42,093 nt of DNA from Patescibacteria group bacterium (GTDB taxonomy: Bacteria > Patescibacteriota > Patescibacteriia > JAHIZJ01), in NCBI GenBank assembly GCA_028714495.1, contig JAQTMH010000001.1:137721-179813 (forward strand), given 5' to 3'. Shown here piece after piece: positions 23,583 through 30,240 of the stretch (position 1 is its first letter; each line of letters starts with the position of its first letter). The notes beneath the pieces were generated by a model. The model was not told where the DNA came from. It did no database searches and was given only the letters and a program-made list of their open reading frames with translations. The position numbers and the translations under genes are program-made.

Positions 23583-23611
23583 TTGACGTCAAACCGATGA
23601 CGTGGTAAGAA
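23583..23611 (+). promoter_or_regulatory. Promoter of the 23767 gene
   Basis: TTGACG (23583-23588), 17-bp spacer, TAAGAA (23606-23611). The predicted start falls at the stem-loop GCGTCC-ATTT-GGACGC (23616-23631). The leader is about 150 nt. Confidence 0.6.
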
Positions 23612-23766
23612 ACAAGCGTCCATTTGGACGCCTTCTTTCATAACCGCTGATGTCGGATGATCCTGGAAAATCTTCAGGATGAACCGCGCCAGCATCGATG
23701 CTTGTCAGTCAGTGCATTGTCGGGAAACCGCGATTGCCAGTACTGCGAGCATAGGAGGATGGTTGT

Positions 23767-24699
23767 ATGTCGGTGAAAAGAGGGGGCACAGAGCAAAGTG
23801 AGCCCACTTTCTGCCAAAAGCTCAGCCAGAAAAGAGCAGGGCGCTGGGCGGAAACTGCGGAATGGCTGGGAGCGATCGTGGCGTTGCTTGGTGGCCTATT
23901 ACTCATCTTTACCGCGTCCAGCTGGCAGGTTGGCGTCATTGTGATCGCTGCAACCTTGGTCTTTACGATGATTAGGCGTCGGACATTCTACTGGAATGCC
24001 CCATACGTCACTAAGTGGCGTAATCTGGAGACCGGTAACACAACAGTCCACATCCACGAGGAGAATCCTCGTTGGGGTGATCCGCAATGCCCCTGGTATC
24101 CATATCATCCCCCGGATCGAGAAGAGTGCCTTCTGCAACTTGGCATGGAGAGAACGGTTGTCATCGAGGGTCCCATTCTCAGGGCATATCTGAATGGCAT
24201 CTTCTGCCCCCGGAGAACGGTCCTCATGCCGCCGCCCGGTGATTGGTCGCAACGCTGTGGACGCATTCGTCGTGACGGCAAGATCGTGCTACACGACAAT
24301 CTTGGTGGTTTGACTGAGCCGCTTACACTGGAAGAAGCGTTCGAAGTCCTTAAATTAACCTGGGACGTCAGGCATCGCACAATGGCTCTGCAGGCTGCAC
24401 TAGACGACTTCCCGGGTATACGCGTGTGGGTGCTGGCGGTCAAGTGGTTTCTTGGCGATATGGCCAGTCAGCACAACTCACGCATCGCCTTTCGCGCTGC
24501 CGACATGCTCCATCATATCCTTCATGTGGAGGACAAACTCGGGAGCGCCATCGGTTACAATGTGACCGCCGATGAATTGCGTGCCAAGCGTGCCGACATC
24601 GAACGCCAGTGCCCTATCGCTCCCGCCATCGGCCGATGGATTAAAGGAGACGAATCAGAAGGGTTGGCGCAGGATACCGCTCCAACGCCCACATCCTGA
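23767..24699 (+). CDS. Hypothetical membrane protein with two N-terminal helices
   Basis: A 310-residue protein; ATG 23767 follows the SD AGGAGG. Residues 1-30 are basic and cytoplasmic. Residues about 34-48 and 52-68 are two closely spaced hydrophobic helices (WLGAIVALLGGLLLIF; WQVGVIVIAATLVFTMI). The rest is soluble. It includes a Pro/Trp/His-rich stretch (NPRWGDPQCPWYPYHPPDREE), a middle beta-like part and a helical C-terminus (ILHVEDKLGSAIGYNVTADELRAKRADIE). GC-rich compared with ruvB just upstream. Own promoter, long leader and terminator. Family not recognised. Confidence 0.7.
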   Translation: MSVKRGGTEQSEPTFCQKLSQKRAGRWAETAEWLGAIVALLGGLLLIFTASSWQVGVIVIAATLVFTMIRRRTFYWNAPYVTKWRNLETGNTTVHIHEENPRWGDPQCPWYPYHPPDREECLLQLGMERTVVIEGPILRAYLNGIFCPRRTVLMPPPGDWSQRCGRIRRDGKIVLHDNLGGLTEPLTLEEAFEVLKLTWDVRHRTMALQAALDDFPGIRVWVLAVKWFLGDMASQHNSRIAFRAADMLHHILHVEDKLGSAIGYNVTADELRAKRADIERQCPIAPAIGRWIKGDESEGLAQDTAPTPTS

Positions 24700-24716
24700 T
24701 TGAAGAGATCAGACGT

Positions 24717-24753
24717 GAGCGCGTGAATGGTTTAGCCATTTGCGCGCTTTTTT
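24717..24753 (+). terminator. Intrinsic terminator
   Basis: GAGCGCG / CGCGCTT outer stem with AATGG-TTTAG-CCATT inside, then six T. Confidence 0.85.
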
Positions 24754-24761
24754 ACGCTCTA

Positions 24762-24789
24762 TTGACTTTTTCTCCCAGTCCTGTAAAAA
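24762..24789 (+). promoter_or_regulatory. Promoter of the 24854-25884 pair
   Basis: TTGACT (24762-24767), 16-bp spacer, TAAAAA (24784-24789), directly after the preceding terminator. Confidence 0.55.
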
Positions 24790-24853
24790 GACCCTGTAGG
24801 AGGGGTCGGAGATGCCGATCCTTGACAATAGAATCAACGACGGAGGTCGAAAG

Positions 24854-25300
24854 ATGACCAGGGGAACTCGACCGAGCGGGAGTGTAAACACCCCACGTGT
24901 ATCGAGAACAAAGGGAAAGCGTCCATCCGGCAAAGAGGCGCTGCTGGATTCGAAGGCGCTGGGTCTTCTGGTTTTGCTCGATGCCCGCCTCACCGAACTT
25001 AGCGGCAAGGGCATTGTCGAAGCATTCCAAGAAGAAGGGGTCTTCCATGATCTCACCATGATCATGACAAAGGCGAAAGAGGCGCCACCGCCTGGGAGAT
25101 TGACGTTTAAAGAGAGACGCATCCTGGCATTTGTGGCACTCATACGGGCGCACTTCAATGCCACATGGGTACCCAAAATCGACGAGGCGATGAGAGCTGC
25201 CGAAAAGGAAGCGTCTGAAGGCCTCGACGAGATCATCGAAGAGGTGAGAAGAACGCATCCGAGGGGAGAGCGGCCTAGACGAAAAGCTCAAGAACTCTAA
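24854..25300 (+). CDS. Hypothetical basic helical protein, 148 residues
   Basis: The start is set by the SD CGGAGG (24841-24846), 7 nt before ATG 24854; the frame also runs upstream to 24812 without an SD. Residues 1-28 are Arg/Lys/Ser/Thr/Pro-rich and disordered. Residues 30-135 are helical and amphipathic (ALGLLVLLDARLTELSGKGIVEAF; KIDEAMRAAEKEASEGLDEIIEEVRR). The C-terminus is strongly basic (RGERPRRKAQEL). No known motif. A nucleic-acid or protein-binding role is possible from charge alone. The next gene starts 29 nt later with its own SD, so they form an operon. Confidence 0.65.
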   Translation: MTRGTRPSGSVNTPRVSRTKGKRPSGKEALLDSKALGLLVLLDARLTELSGKGIVEAFQEEGVFHDLTMIMTKAKEAPPPGRLTFKERRILAFVALIRAHFNATWVPKIDEAMRAAEKEASEGLDEIIEEVRRTHPRGERPRRKAQEL

Positions 25301-25329
25301 CCGGGTCAATAAGTGAGGAGGGATGGACA

Positions 25330-25884
25330 ATGCGAAGTTTCGCTGTGGCTCTCGTCTGGATACTTGGTTTGGCCAGTTCGGTTTCCGCAGACCAGCGGAT
25401 TTTCTTCAAAGATGGCGTGGATACTGATCTGTATTCCGCCACTAACTGTGTTTACATCCACCTCGGATTTGGACCTCTGGCTCTGACCCAATACGACTCA
25501 AGCTATGTGCTCAACGAACACTGTGTCGCGGTGTCGGTCCGTATCGATGATTCGAACTGCGCCTGGGAGATCATCCACACAATCAACGCGAAGACGGACG
25601 ATGATGATCAGCCCTACTCCTCGTTCTTTGTCCGGTTCATCAGTGGGACTGAGCCGGTCTGCCGGAGCGTGACCCGCGCCTTGGTGGATTGGTGGCTGCC
25701 AGACACTTCGGATAGTCTGTTCGAATCCCGCCTGACGCTGGCCGGGGTGACCGAGTATTTTGCCGACATCGGCCCAATCTACGATGCGGATTTCACTGAC
25801 GTGGAGCGGGCGATCCATGAGTTCTATCGACCGTCATACAGCGTCAAGGGAGTCAATGTCACCCTGCAGGACTGGACACCTTGA
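25330..25884 (+). CDS. Hypothetical exported protein with signal peptide
   Basis: A 184-residue protein; SD GAGGAGGG before ATG 25330. Residues 1-20 are a clear Sec signal peptide (MRSFAVALVWILGLASSVSA, cleavage after ASSVSA). The mature part is acidic and rich in Asp, Ser and aromatic residues, with four Cys that could form disulfides (TNCVYI, NEHCVAVS, DSNCAWE, EPVCRS). It is probably a small soluble domain in the envelope or outside the cell. Second gene of the pair with 24854; ends at a strong terminator. Family not recognised. Confidence 0.7.
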   Translation: MRSFAVALVWILGLASSVSADQRIFFKDGVDTDLYSATNCVYIHLGFGPLALTQYDSSYVLNEHCVAVSVRIDDSNCAWEIIHTINAKTDDDDQPYSSFFVRFISGTEPVCRSVTRALVDWWLPDTSDSLFESRLTLAGVTEYFADIGPIYDADFTDVERAIHEFYRPSYSVKGVNVTLQDWTP

Positions 25885-25918
25885 AACGATCAGAAACGCC
25901 GATTGTTCTTGCCAAGGC

Positions 25919-25958
25919 ATCCCCTAAGCTTATCCTTTGAAAGCTGGGGGATTTTTTT
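25919..25958 (+). terminator. Intrinsic terminator
   Basis: ATCCCC-(T)-AAGCTT / AAAGCT-(G)-GGGGAT, then seven T. Confidence 0.85.
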
Positions 25959-25970
25959 ATTTAAATAATT

Positions 25971-25995
25971 CACCTTTTAGTTAAAAGGTGTTTTT
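25971..25995 (+). terminator. Second terminator-like hairpin
   Basis: CACCTTTT-AGTT-AAAAGGTG then TTTTT. The same core (CCTTTTAGTTAAAAGG) occurs inside queA at 28084-28099. Confidence 0.6.
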
Positions 25996-26010
25996 GGAAA
26001 AAATACATTC

Positions 26011-26039
26011 TTGCTTAGTTAAAATAAATTACCTATAAT
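26011..26039 (+). promoter_or_regulatory. Promoter giving a leaderless queH start
   Basis: TTGCTT (26011-26016), 17-bp spacer, TATAAT (26034-26039); exactly 6 nt to ATG 26046. Confidence 0.7.
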
Positions 26040-26045
26040 TCTTCT

Positions 26046-26639
26046 ATGACCAAGCCAAGGCTTTTCCTTCACGCCTGCTGCGCGCCCTGCGCCTGCTACC
26101 CAGTTGAATTGCTTAGAGGTGAATACGACATCACCCTGTTTTTTTATAATCCTAACATTTATCCTGAAGAGGAATTCAATAAACGCTTAGAGGAAATCAA
26201 GCTTTTCTGCAGGCGAACTTGGCCAAGTTCGCCTACGAATCATTTGATTGTCGGTGAATACGACAGCCGACACTGGTTTGAGCTTGTAAAAGGACTCGAA
26301 AATGAACCCGAGCGCGGCCGGCGGTGTGACATCTGCTATGAAATGCGCCTGCGGAAAACCGCCCAGCAGGCTAAAGCCGAAAGTTATGATTATTTTGGAA
26401 CTGATCTAAGCATCAGCCCGCACAAAAAAGCTGATAAAATCAATGAGCTTGGCCGACAGCTTGAAAAAGAGTTTAGTATCAAATACTTCGAAGCTGATTT
26501 TAAAAAGAAAGACGGATTCAAAAAGAGTCTGGAAATCAGCCACCAACATAATTTCTACCGTCAGAATTACTGCGGCTGCGTGTTCTCGAGAGCGGGGCGG
26601 GAGGTAAAGAAGTGTCAGCACACCACGACTATTTCTTGA
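26046..26639 (+). CDS. queH: Epoxyqueuosine reductase QueH
   Basis: A 197-residue protein with the QueH (DUF208) signature cysteines in order: LHACCAPC (residues 9-15), RRCDICYEMR in the middle and FYRQNYCGC near the end. In the family these bind an iron-sulfur cluster and a second metal. The reaction is reduction of epoxyqueuosine to queuosine at the wobble base of certain tRNAs, the last step of the pathway; QueH is an alternative to cobalamin-dependent QueG. queA, the step before it, lies 0.8 kb downstream, separated by one orphan cassette. Leaderless, no SD. The promoter of the next gene overlaps its stop codon. Confidence 0.93.
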   Translation: MTKPRLFLHACCAPCACYPVELLRGEYDITLFFYNPNIYPEEEFNKRLEEIKLFCRRTWPSSPTNHLIVGEYDSRHWFELVKGLENEPERGRRCDICYEMRLRKTAQQAKAESYDYFGTDLSISPHKKADKINELGRQLEKEFSIKYFEADFKKKDGFKKSLEISHQHNFYRQNYCGCVFSRAGREVKKCQHTTTIS

Positions 26640-26684
26640 CAAAACTGGCCGCAATGCTAGTATTAGAATGTTCTTGAGAAGAAC
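26636..26684 (+). promoter_or_regulatory. Promoter and 5'-terminal stem-loop of the 26740 gene
   Basis: TTGACA (26636-26641, overlapping the queH stop), 16-bp spacer, TAGTAT (26658-26663). The stem-loop GTTCTT-GAG-AAGAAC (26670-26684) begins at the predicted transcript start. Confidence 0.65.
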
Positions 26685-26739
26685 GAACGGGGGTCGAATG
26701 ACGCTCGTTTATTTGGTAACTCGAGCAGAGGAGGTCTGG

Positions 26740-27354
26740 ATGTCGAAACCATGGCCGATGCATATTTCGCTTGTCGGTGGAGAGTACCTTGAGGGCATGG
26801 AGGAGATCGTCAGCGGGATTATTACCGCCTGTGGCAGAAGAAACAACTCGGTCATCTTCCATTACTACTCCGGCAGAAACGAACGAAGACTAGGGGAAGC
26901 AGTAGAGCAGATTGATCCGCATGATCTAGAAAGGCTTCACCTCCTGGTTCGTGAGCAACTGCCGGAAGGCCTTCACCGTGGAGCTGGTCCGGAAGACTGG
27001 GGGAATCTATTCGGCCGGCTGGCATATACACACGGAATCATCATTTTAGCCGGAATGAGCTGTGAGTTACTGAGTCTTTTCTTCTTTGCGCTCTCGACGC
27101 ACGCGAACAATGACCTGCTTCCGGGAAACCGGCTGCCGCTCCGAATCGCCTATCTGGTTCCGGAAGGATGCGACCCGACGATCTTGTCGAGTTGGGATGG
27201 ATTCCTTCTGAAATTCCTGGCCATAGAAAACAAACCGTTCTGTTTCCGCCCTTTCCTCCTGAAGGTCACCAATGCCGAAGATGCTGTTAACTGGGCACTG
27301 GAAGGAAGACGCCCGGCTGTACCAACCAAGGAAGTATCAGCCGCCTGCCATTGA
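26740..27354 (+). CDS. Hypothetical protein, possible divergent LOG/SLOG-type Rossmann fold
   Basis: The start ATG 26740 is set by the SD GAGGAGG; in-frame ATGs at 26668 and 26698 are less likely, the first being at the transcript start. Of 204 residues, the order of elements recalls LOG proteins: an N-terminal ISLVGGEYLEGMEEIVSGII, a central hydrophobic strand HGIIILAGMSCELLSLFFF where LOG enzymes have P-G-G-x-G-T-x-x-E, and a late VTNAEDAVNWAL. The PGGxGT nucleotide-binding motif is absent, so it would be a degenerate member if related. This is a weak assignment. GC-rich, SD class, own promoter and terminator, placed between queH and queA. Confidence 0.65.
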   Translation: MSKPWPMHISLVGGEYLEGMEEIVSGIITACGRRNNSVIFHYYSGRNERRLGEAVEQIDPHDLERLHLLVREQLPEGLHRGAGPEDWGNLFGRLAYTHGIIILAGMSCELLSLFFFALSTHANNDLLPGNRLPLRIAYLVPEGCDPTILSSWDGFLLKFLAIENKPFCFRPFLLKVTNAEDAVNWALEGRRPAVPTKEVSAACH

Positions 27355-27365
27355 ACCTCATCCTT

Positions 27366-27420
27366 GCTCCCGCGGACCATCATTACTCTGGTTATGGCGT
27401 CCTCGGGAGCATCTTTTTTT
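27366..27420 (+). terminator. Intrinsic terminator
   Basis: GCTCCCG (27366-27372) / CGGGAGC (27404-27410) with an inner GGAC/GTCC pair; T-run 27413-27420. Confidence 0.8.
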
Positions 27421-27456
27421 ATATTGACAACAACCAGAAAAACTTAAGTTAGTATA

Positions 27457-27465
27457 TGGTACAAT
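27457..27465 (+). promoter_or_regulatory. Extended -10 promoter giving a leaderless queA start
   Basis: TGG-TACAAT (27457-27465), 6 nt before ATG 27472. No good -35 at 17 bp; a TTGACA at 27424-27429 is too far away. Confidence 0.5.
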
Positions 27466-27471
27466 ATAATT

Positions 27472-28557
27472 ATGAAATTATCCCTGTTTAATTATTACCT
27501 ACCTAAAGATTTCATTGCCCAGAAACCTGTCCGGCCGCGCGACCATTCGCGGCTTTTGGTATTAAACCGCCAAACCGGGAAAATCGAGCATCGCCATTTT
27601 TACAATATCGCGGAATATTTAAAACCCGGCGACGTGCTTGTTCTCAATAATTCAAAGGTGTTTCCGGCCCGGTTAATCGGCCGAAAACCAACCGGTGGGA
27701 AAATCGAAGTGTTTTTGTTGCACCAAGAGAATTCAAACACATGGTCGTGCCTCCTGGGCGGAAAAGGCCGGCGGGTGGGGTTACATATTACCGTAGGCGA
27801 AAATGGCCATTCTCGCCTCCAAGAAAATTTCGAAAGCGGGCAAACGTTTGCCCGCCTGCGTGGTACGATAACCAAACATCTTCCCGACGGCACTTGGCAC
27901 ATTCGTTTCAACCACTCCGGCCAAAAACTCCAATCTCTAATTAACCGACTTGGCCAGGCCCCCACCCCGCCTTATATCAAACGCGCCTCAAATTTAACCG
28001 AGTACCAGACAGTCTACGCCCAAAAAACTGGGTCTGTCGCCGCTCCGACCGCCGGTTTTCATTTTACGAAAAACCTTCTTAACCTTTTAGTTAAAAGGTT
28101 AACGATTGAATATATCACCCTCCATGTCGGCTACGGAACGTTTCAACCGGTAAAATCGACCGAAATTGAAAAACACAAAATGCACCCGGAATTTATTGAA
28201 GTGGACAAGGCAACTCATCAACGGCTGCTTCAAGCTAAAAAATCTGGCCGGCGGATTATCGCGGTCGGCACCACCAGTGTGCGAGCACTGGAAAGTCTAT
28301 CTCAAATCCCCCAATCAACAAACAAACCTCAGCCAAAGACTGATCCGCCTCGGGCGGAAATCAACCTTTTTATTTATCCCGGTTACAAATTCAAAATGGT
28401 TGATGCGATGATAACTAACTTTCACCTGCCCAAATCAACTCTCTTGATGCTTGTCTCGGCTTTTGCCGGCCGTACAAAAATTCTAAAGGCATATAAAACA
28501 GCGATAAGAAATAAATACCGGTTTTACTCTTTTGGGGATTCGATGTTGATATCATGA
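27472..28557 (+). CDS. queA: S-adenosylmethionine:tRNA ribosyltransferase-isomerase QueA
   Basis: A 361-residue protein, normal length. Typical blocks in order: YYLPKDFIAQKPVRPRDHSR at the N-terminus, LKPGDVLVLNNSKVFPARLIG, LGQAPTPPYIKR, the TVYAQKTGSVAAPTAGFHFT block, LHVGYGTFQPV, and the C-terminal TNFHLPKSTLLMLVSAFAG with SFGDSMLI. It transfers the ribosyl part of SAM to preQ1 in tRNA to make epoxyqueuosine, the substrate of QueH. The catalytic family is well defined. Leaderless, no SD. An AACCTTTTAGTTAAAAGGTT palindrome lies inside the gene at 28082-28101. The spacer downstream carries a relic of another queA end. Confidence 0.96.
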   Translation: MKLSLFNYYLPKDFIAQKPVRPRDHSRLLVLNRQTGKIEHRHFYNIAEYLKPGDVLVLNNSKVFPARLIGRKPTGGKIEVFLLHQENSNTWSCLLGGKGRRVGLHITVGENGHSRLQENFESGQTFARLRGTITKHLPDGTWHIRFNHSGQKLQSLINRLGQAPTPPYIKRASNLTEYQTVYAQKTGSVAAPTAGFHFTKNLLNLLVKRLTIEYITLHVGYGTFQPVKSTEIEKHKMHPEFIEVDKATHQRLLQAKKSGRRIIAVGTTSVRALESLSQIPQSTNKPQPKTDPPRAEINLFIYPGYKFKMVDAMITNFHLPKSTLLMLVSAFAGRTKILKAYKTAIRNKYRFYSFGDSMLIS

Positions 28558-28592
28558 TTAAAGTTGAAAAATCATGCCAAGCGGACCGGGGT

Positions 28593-28665
28593 CTGGGGGA
28601 AATCTTGAGCGTCATCGTAAACTGTACAACATGGCTATGCTAATGAGAGCGAATATTTCCCCCAG
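28593..28665. repeat. Long hairpin with 11-bp closing stem
   Basis: CTGGGGGAAAT (28593-28603) is a perfect complement of ATTTCCCCCAG (28655-28665). First of three hairpins filling the spacer 28558-28778. Confidence 0.5.
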
Positions 28666-28682
28666 CAGTTCTTTCCCCGCCC

Positions 28683-28773
28683 GACTCGCTAGCGCTCGCA
28701 AGCGGGGCGAGTCTGCCATCTTTTCTTGCTTGTCCCGCACCTAACATGGTGCGGGGCTGTCAAGAAAAGTGGC
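28683..28773. repeat. Two further GC-rich hairpins downstream of queA
   Basis: GACTCGC (28683-28689) / GCGAGTC (28707-28713). Then GCCA-(T)-CTTTTCTTG with CCCGCACC / GGTGCGGG and CAAGAAAAG-TGGC (28716-28773), a long stem with one bulge and one internal loop. Confidence 0.5.
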
Positions 28774-28778
28774 AAGCT

Positions 28779-28819
28779 TATCGTTTTTGCTCGTTGGTGA
28801 TGCGATGTTGATTAAATAA
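28779..28819 (+). pseudogene. queA: Relic of a second queA 3' end
   Basis: With one base missing after codon 5, this stretch reads YRFCS-(F)-GDAMLIK-stop, matching the real queA end YRFYSFGDSMLIS. At DNA level about 28 of 39 positions agree, with most differences at codon third positions. It lies 222 nt after the intact queA stop. This suggests that DNA carrying a new queA 3' end was inserted or recombined here and left the old end behind. Confidence 0.5.
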
Positions 28820-28823
28820 AAAA

Positions 28824-28859
28824 ATGCAACCGGTCATCGTTGACGGCTATAACAAATAG
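28824..28859 (+). pseudogene. Possible truncated start of a YacP/NYN-type gene
   Basis: ATG 28824 gives MQPVIVDGYNK then TAG. VIVDGYN is the usual N-terminal motif of YacP-like NYN ribonucleases. Only this stub remains; the next bases belong to the leader of the SD-class gene at 28967. At 11 residues, chance cannot be excluded. Confidence 0.3.
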
Positions 28860-28966
28860 TGATTAACTGTTCTTGCTCGAAGGGAGGGCCGGAAATTCCG
28901 ATCTTTCCCAATTAATGGCGCTTATCCTGCGAACCCGCAATAGGGATCGCGAAAAGGAGGCGTTTC

Positions 28967-29785
28967 ATGGAACCTACGGTTATCACACAAAGGCCGAGTG
29001 ATTCTTTTGAGGCGCTCTGCCGAGATTATTTCACCATGTCAGAGGTACGCGCGCCGGGGTTACTCCACGCTATAGCCCGATTCCCTGGCGACCCGACTGT
29101 CTTTGCCAAAGCTGCCGCTTTTCTCGCCAAGGTCGGAAATGAACAGGAAATCTTCGAACCGAACGAGGATTTGCGAAGCCAAGCTGTCCACTTGATGGTT
29201 CGTTTCCCGATGAAGCGGTGGCTGGATTCCGATCCAGAATGTCTTCTGCTCATCGTGACCATGGTGCGATTCTTCGCTGTCCACCCCCGACACTTCTATC
29301 GCTGTCGCTGCTATCAGGGAGACGCCGAGGTCGTCCAGCAGTTTCTCACGACCTGCTGGAATTCGTTCGTCGCACGCCAAGACCCGAGCGTTAAGCACTC
29401 ATGGATGGTTCCGGACGCGGTGTTGGTGGACGCCTTGATTAACTGCCAGGTTGCGCGACCACTCTGCGCTATGTCAGCTAGCATCCCGCGGCTATACGAT
29501 CGCGTGGTGACCGGCGTTCTCACGGGTAGTATCGAACGGCTAGGCCAAAAAGGTTGGGAATGGCGCGATGCGTTTACCGATGATCAATTCGGCATAGGCC
29601 CAAAAAGCTCCGCCCCCCAAGCAATCGCCTCACGCTTTTTCACGCTAGGTCAACTCTGCGCGCTAGCCAAAAGAGTTGGTGACGATCAATTACGCTGGGA
29701 AGCGAAGACTCTAATCGACGCAGTCCAGCACTTCATCGACAGGAGCCTGGAGTCAGGTCCTCCTACTGTGAAAGTGAGGTCCTGA
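28967..29785 (+). CDS. Hypothetical soluble helical protein, 272 residues
   Basis: ATG 28967 follows the SD AAAAGGAGG. The protein is predominantly helical and has no signal peptide or clear membrane helix. A His/Cys/Arg-rich stretch is near residue 105-120 (FFAVHPRHFYRCRCYQGD), and a long amphipathic C-terminal helix (DQLRWEAKTLIDAVQHFIDRS) is present. The repeated helix pairs could form an alpha-alpha solenoid. Own leader of about 100 nt with a weak promoter candidate (TTGACG at 28839-28844) and a strong terminator. GC-rich against the AT-rich queA upstream. Family not recognised. Confidence 0.7.
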   Translation: MEPTVITQRPSDSFEALCRDYFTMSEVRAPGLLHAIARFPGDPTVFAKAAAFLAKVGNEQEIFEPNEDLRSQAVHLMVRFPMKRWLDSDPECLLLIVTMVRFFAVHPRHFYRCRCYQGDAEVVQQFLTTCWNSFVARQDPSVKHSWMVPDAVLVDALINCQVARPLCAMSASIPRLYDRVVTGVLTGSIERLGQKGWEWRDAFTDDQFGIGPKSSAPQAIASRFFTLGQLCALAKRVGDDQLRWEAKTLIDAVQHFIDRSLESGPPTVKVRS

Positions 29786-29803
29786 CCGCTCCAAGTAACG
29801 CAC

Positions 29804-29834
29804 AAGACCAATCCCGCGGGATTGGTCTCTTTTT
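29804..29834 (+). terminator. Intrinsic terminator
   Basis: GACCAATCCCG / CGGGATTGGTC, a perfect stem, then TCTTTTTT. Confidence 0.85.
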
Positions 29835-29913
29835 TATTCTGGTTAATGTGTTGATTGTATAAAAAAACCACAAGTCAATAACGCTTCTGGTCGTTTATGT
29901 TTTTAGAATGGAT

Positions 29914-30225
29914 CTAAACTCTTTCGGCTAAAAGTTCGGCAAAGTTAGTAATGGCCTTTTTCTGGGGCTCATCCAAATCCGTGAAAGACCGGTGGAGAAT
30001 GCAAAACGCGATTGCTTCCAAATATAATATCGGATTTCGACCATGATTGAGCCGTTTGTCGCGTAAATAGTGCCGGGCGCAAGAAAATAGATCACCCATC
30101 TGGGGAGAGTGTTCGGTTGGAACCTTTACCTCATCGCGAAAAAAACCCTGTTGAATGAGATAATTTTCCATCTCGTCGTGTTTTAGTTCGCTCGGGTGCA
30201 ATGGCGTGTCTTTTTGGTTGTCCAT
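29914..30225 (-). CDS. Hypothetical small soluble protein, 103 residues
   Basis: The start is supported by the SD GAGGAGGG just upstream. The protein is hydrophilic, with an acidic N-terminal 30 residues and helices later (LYLEAIAFCILHRSFTDLDEPQKKAITNFAELLAERV). No motif recognised. It begins 15 nt after the stop of the SpoIID gene on the same strand and probably belongs to its transcript, yet it has an SD while the SpoIID gene has none. Confidence 0.65.
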   Translation of the reverse strand: MDNQKDTPLHPSELKHDEMENYLIQQGFFRDEVKVPTEHSPQMGDLFSCARHYLRDKRLNHGRNPILYLEAIAFCILHRSFTDLDEPQKKAITNFAELLAERV

Positions 30226-30240
30226 TTTACCCTCCTCTTG

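Noticed and set aside
24854-25884. Toxin-antitoxin pair
   Set aside because: The two small co-transcribed genes have the right spacing, but the second has a clear Sec signal peptide and neither shows a toxin or antitoxin motif.
28593-28773. Integron-type attC site or group II intron
   Set aside because: The hairpins are strong, but I see no attC core site (GTTRRRY pairs) and no domain V-like helix or reverse transcriptase nearby.
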